DNA of 64,000 nucleotides from Odiellus spinosus (Eukaryota; Arthropoda; Arachnida; Opiliones; Phalangiidae): NCBI GenBank assembly GCA_963920705.1, contig OY987240.1, positions 6,970,766 to 7,034,765 of the forward strand, read 5' to 3'. Shown piece by piece: positions 62,517 to 64,000 of this stretch (position 1 is its first letter; each line of letters starts with the position of its first letter). The notes under the pieces were generated by a model. It saw only the letters and a program-made list of their open reading frames with translations, ran no database searches and was not told where the DNA came from. The position numbers and the translations under genes were made by a program.

Positions 62517-64000
62517 CAGAATACCACTCTAATCAATCAAGATTCCAACGATACCGCCGAATATGGATTTCCAGTCTACAACGTCTCGAACTCCACCACA
62601 ACTTTCTCGGAGGAAGATAATCATATACCTCCAGCAGAAATATTGAATTTCGAAATCAACGAAACAACTATTCCTTTCGATCTAGATAACGGTTCCGGAC
62701 ACGCTATGATGACTAAGAAATGGTTCGACACACTTAAAATTAAACCGGAAATCCGTCCTTTCAATCAAGCGCCATTACAGGCATACACTGGTCACGTTTT
62801 ACAAGTCGTAGGCCAAACCAAAGTTTCAGTAAGCTTAAATGGCAACACCGCCATTCTTCCAGTCTTAATAGTACAAGGGAAAGGACCGAATCTTTGCGGT
62901 AGAAAATGGCTCTACTCATCGCTGAACATTTTACCTTCCATCTACAACGGAACAAGAGTGAACAAGACACTACAGCCGGGGAGCGAGAAAACTAGCCGTA
63001 AGCTGCAAACAATATTACAAAACAACGCTGAACTTTTCTCACCGGGATTGGGAAAGCTAAAAGGAGTGAAAGTACAATTACACATAAAGCCAGGTTCTGT
63101 TCCGAAGTATTGCAAAGCGAGAACAGTTCCTTACGCCCTCAAGGAAGACGTAGAGGAGGAGCTCCAGCGAATGGTCAACGCAGGTATACTGGAACCCGTT
63201 GCTTTCTCTGAAGCGCTCGGAATAGTGTTCGGGGTAACCAAGTTCCGGGATTATCTATATGGAAAAAAGTTTACATTGCATACAGACCATCAGCTTTTAG
63301 TTACCCAATTTGGAGAAAAAACCCAAATTCCACCGATGGCAGCAGCTCGTGCTTTCATCATACACGTACGAAATCAAGTTTCGCAAAGGATCACTAAATG
63401 GGAACGCGGATGCGTTAAGTAGGTTGCCATTACCAAATCAAGCTACCTTAACTCCCGTTCCATCGGAATACGTACTTCTTCTAAAAGAAATCAACGATGG
63501 CCCTCTTTCAGTCAAAAAGCTAGAAATATGCAGTCAGCAATACAAGGATCTCAAGCTAGTCGCAAAGTACATGCGAGAAGGATGGCCAGACCGAAAAATA
63601 TCTTCAGAACTCGAGCCATATCACCGAGCACGATTAGAGCTATCAAGCTTCGATAACATAATCTTCAGAGAAAACAGAGTTATCATCCCCAAATCCTGTC
63701 AAATGGAACTGATGGAAGAATTACACAGCTCCCATCAAGGAATCGTAGCCATGAAAAGTCTGGCCCGAGCGAAGATATGGTGGCCAACAATAAACGCTGA
63801 TATTGAACGAAAATTTCAACTATGTACCGTTTGTCAAAATGCAGCACCAATGCCAAAGGCGAAATATCACGAATGGAAGAAACCCGCAGGACCTTGGGAA
63901 AGACTACACCTCGACTTTGCAGGTCCAATAGAAAATAAATACATCTTGGTCACTGTCGATGCATACAGCAAGTGGATTGAACTGGACATTACCGCAACCA
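62517..64000 (+). pseudogene. pol: Gypsy-D pol remainder: altered protease, RT deleted, RNase H, integrase (partial)
   Basis: Protease region IPFDLDNGSGHAMMTKKWF near 62670 has Asn where Thr/Ser of D-T/S-G is expected. RT starts normally (ARTVPYALKEDVEEELQRM, AGILEPV) and then, in the same frame near 63202, jumps to the end of RNase H (GIVFGVTKFRDYLYGKKFTL, TDHQLL). Roughly 400 codons of RT and RNase H are therefore missing. From about 63405 a second frame carries ALSRLPLP, the integrase zinc finger (LHSSHQGIVAMK; CTVCQ) and the start of the core (HLDFAGPI), open to the window end. Confidence 0.85.

Larger units (their letters stand above)
56125..64000 (+). mobile_element. Gypsy-D: Mag-like Ty3/Gypsy element, split by Gypsy-C, runs off the window
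   Basis: Short LTR (56125-56207), PBS, gag to 57433, then an interruption 57434-62511, then protease, RT remnant, RNase H and integrase to the window end. LTRs of about 80 bp are typical of Mag-type elements. The right end is outside. Confidence 0.85.

Overview
This window looks like a transposon-dense, AT-rich invertebrate nuclear genome, most likely arthropod, although the species cannot be fixed from sequence alone. Host coding DNA is sparse. There is an AlkB-homologue (ALKBH2/3-type) gene with three recognisable coding blocks between 12.0 and 14.1 kb, one C-terminal carboxylesterase/cholinesterase-type exon near 37.3 kb, and one weak candidate signal-anchor exon near 42.2 kb. Everything else recognisable is mobile or repetitive. 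No bacterial features (operons, CRISPR, rRNA) are present.

Layout, left half. 0-3.5 kb: the 3' end of an LTR element (PHD-finger remnant plus CCHC knuckle, polypurine tract, long LTR). 3.6-12.0 kb: a Copia element on the minus strand with 293/306-bp LTRs and an AAATA target duplication, inserted in or beside an ALKBH coding exon. A non-LTR retrotransposon with a repeat-rich 3' tail is nested in its gag. 12.0-14.1 kb: the rest of the ALKBH gene, with a foldback element in its last intron. 14.6-23.1 kb: a Maverick/Polinton (adintovirus-like) element bounded by inverted terminal repeats. Its morphogenetic genes run on the minus strand (protease, hexon, small virion proteins, penton, integrase, packaging ATPase). 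A separate plus-strand cassette carries a small membrane protein, a BIR/IAP protein and a PPP1R15/GADD34-like protein. No family-B DNA polymerase was found.

Middle. 23.5-24.2 kb: a tRNA-derived SINE, a 66/76-bp minisatellite and a 202-bp Copia LTR with PBS. 24.25-25.75 and 33.28-34.88 kb: two copies of a ~1.5-kb non-coding repeat with internal ~143-bp tandem units and a terminal hairpin. 25.8-30.7 kb: a nearly intact Gypsy element. 31.3 and 44.4 kb: two copies of a ~510-bp foldback element. 35.5-36.9 kb: an intact DDE transposase with a SWIM finger.

Right half. 45.0-48.4 kb: a rearranged Copia whose gag-protease-integrase ORF runs forward and abuts an inverted LTR/RNase H/RT block. 48.6-49.3 kb: a foldback with acidic-coding arms. 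49.4-49.9 kb: a Penelope-like GIY-YIG remnant. 51.8-52.3 kb: a 20-bp satellite. 52.4-56.1 kb: a GC-rich LINE. 56.1-64.0 kb: a Mag-like Gypsy (83-bp LTR) split by a second Gypsy on the opposite strand, which itself holds two solo LTRs, each with its own 5-bp target duplication.

The most interesting unit is the Maverick plus-strand cassette: a predicted apoptosis inhibitor whose ORF overlaps a predicted PP1/eIF2alpha-phosphatase cofactor. That looks like a two-pronged host-response module on an endogenous Polinton. Several capsid and ATPase genes of this copy are broken. Breaks are described by position only.
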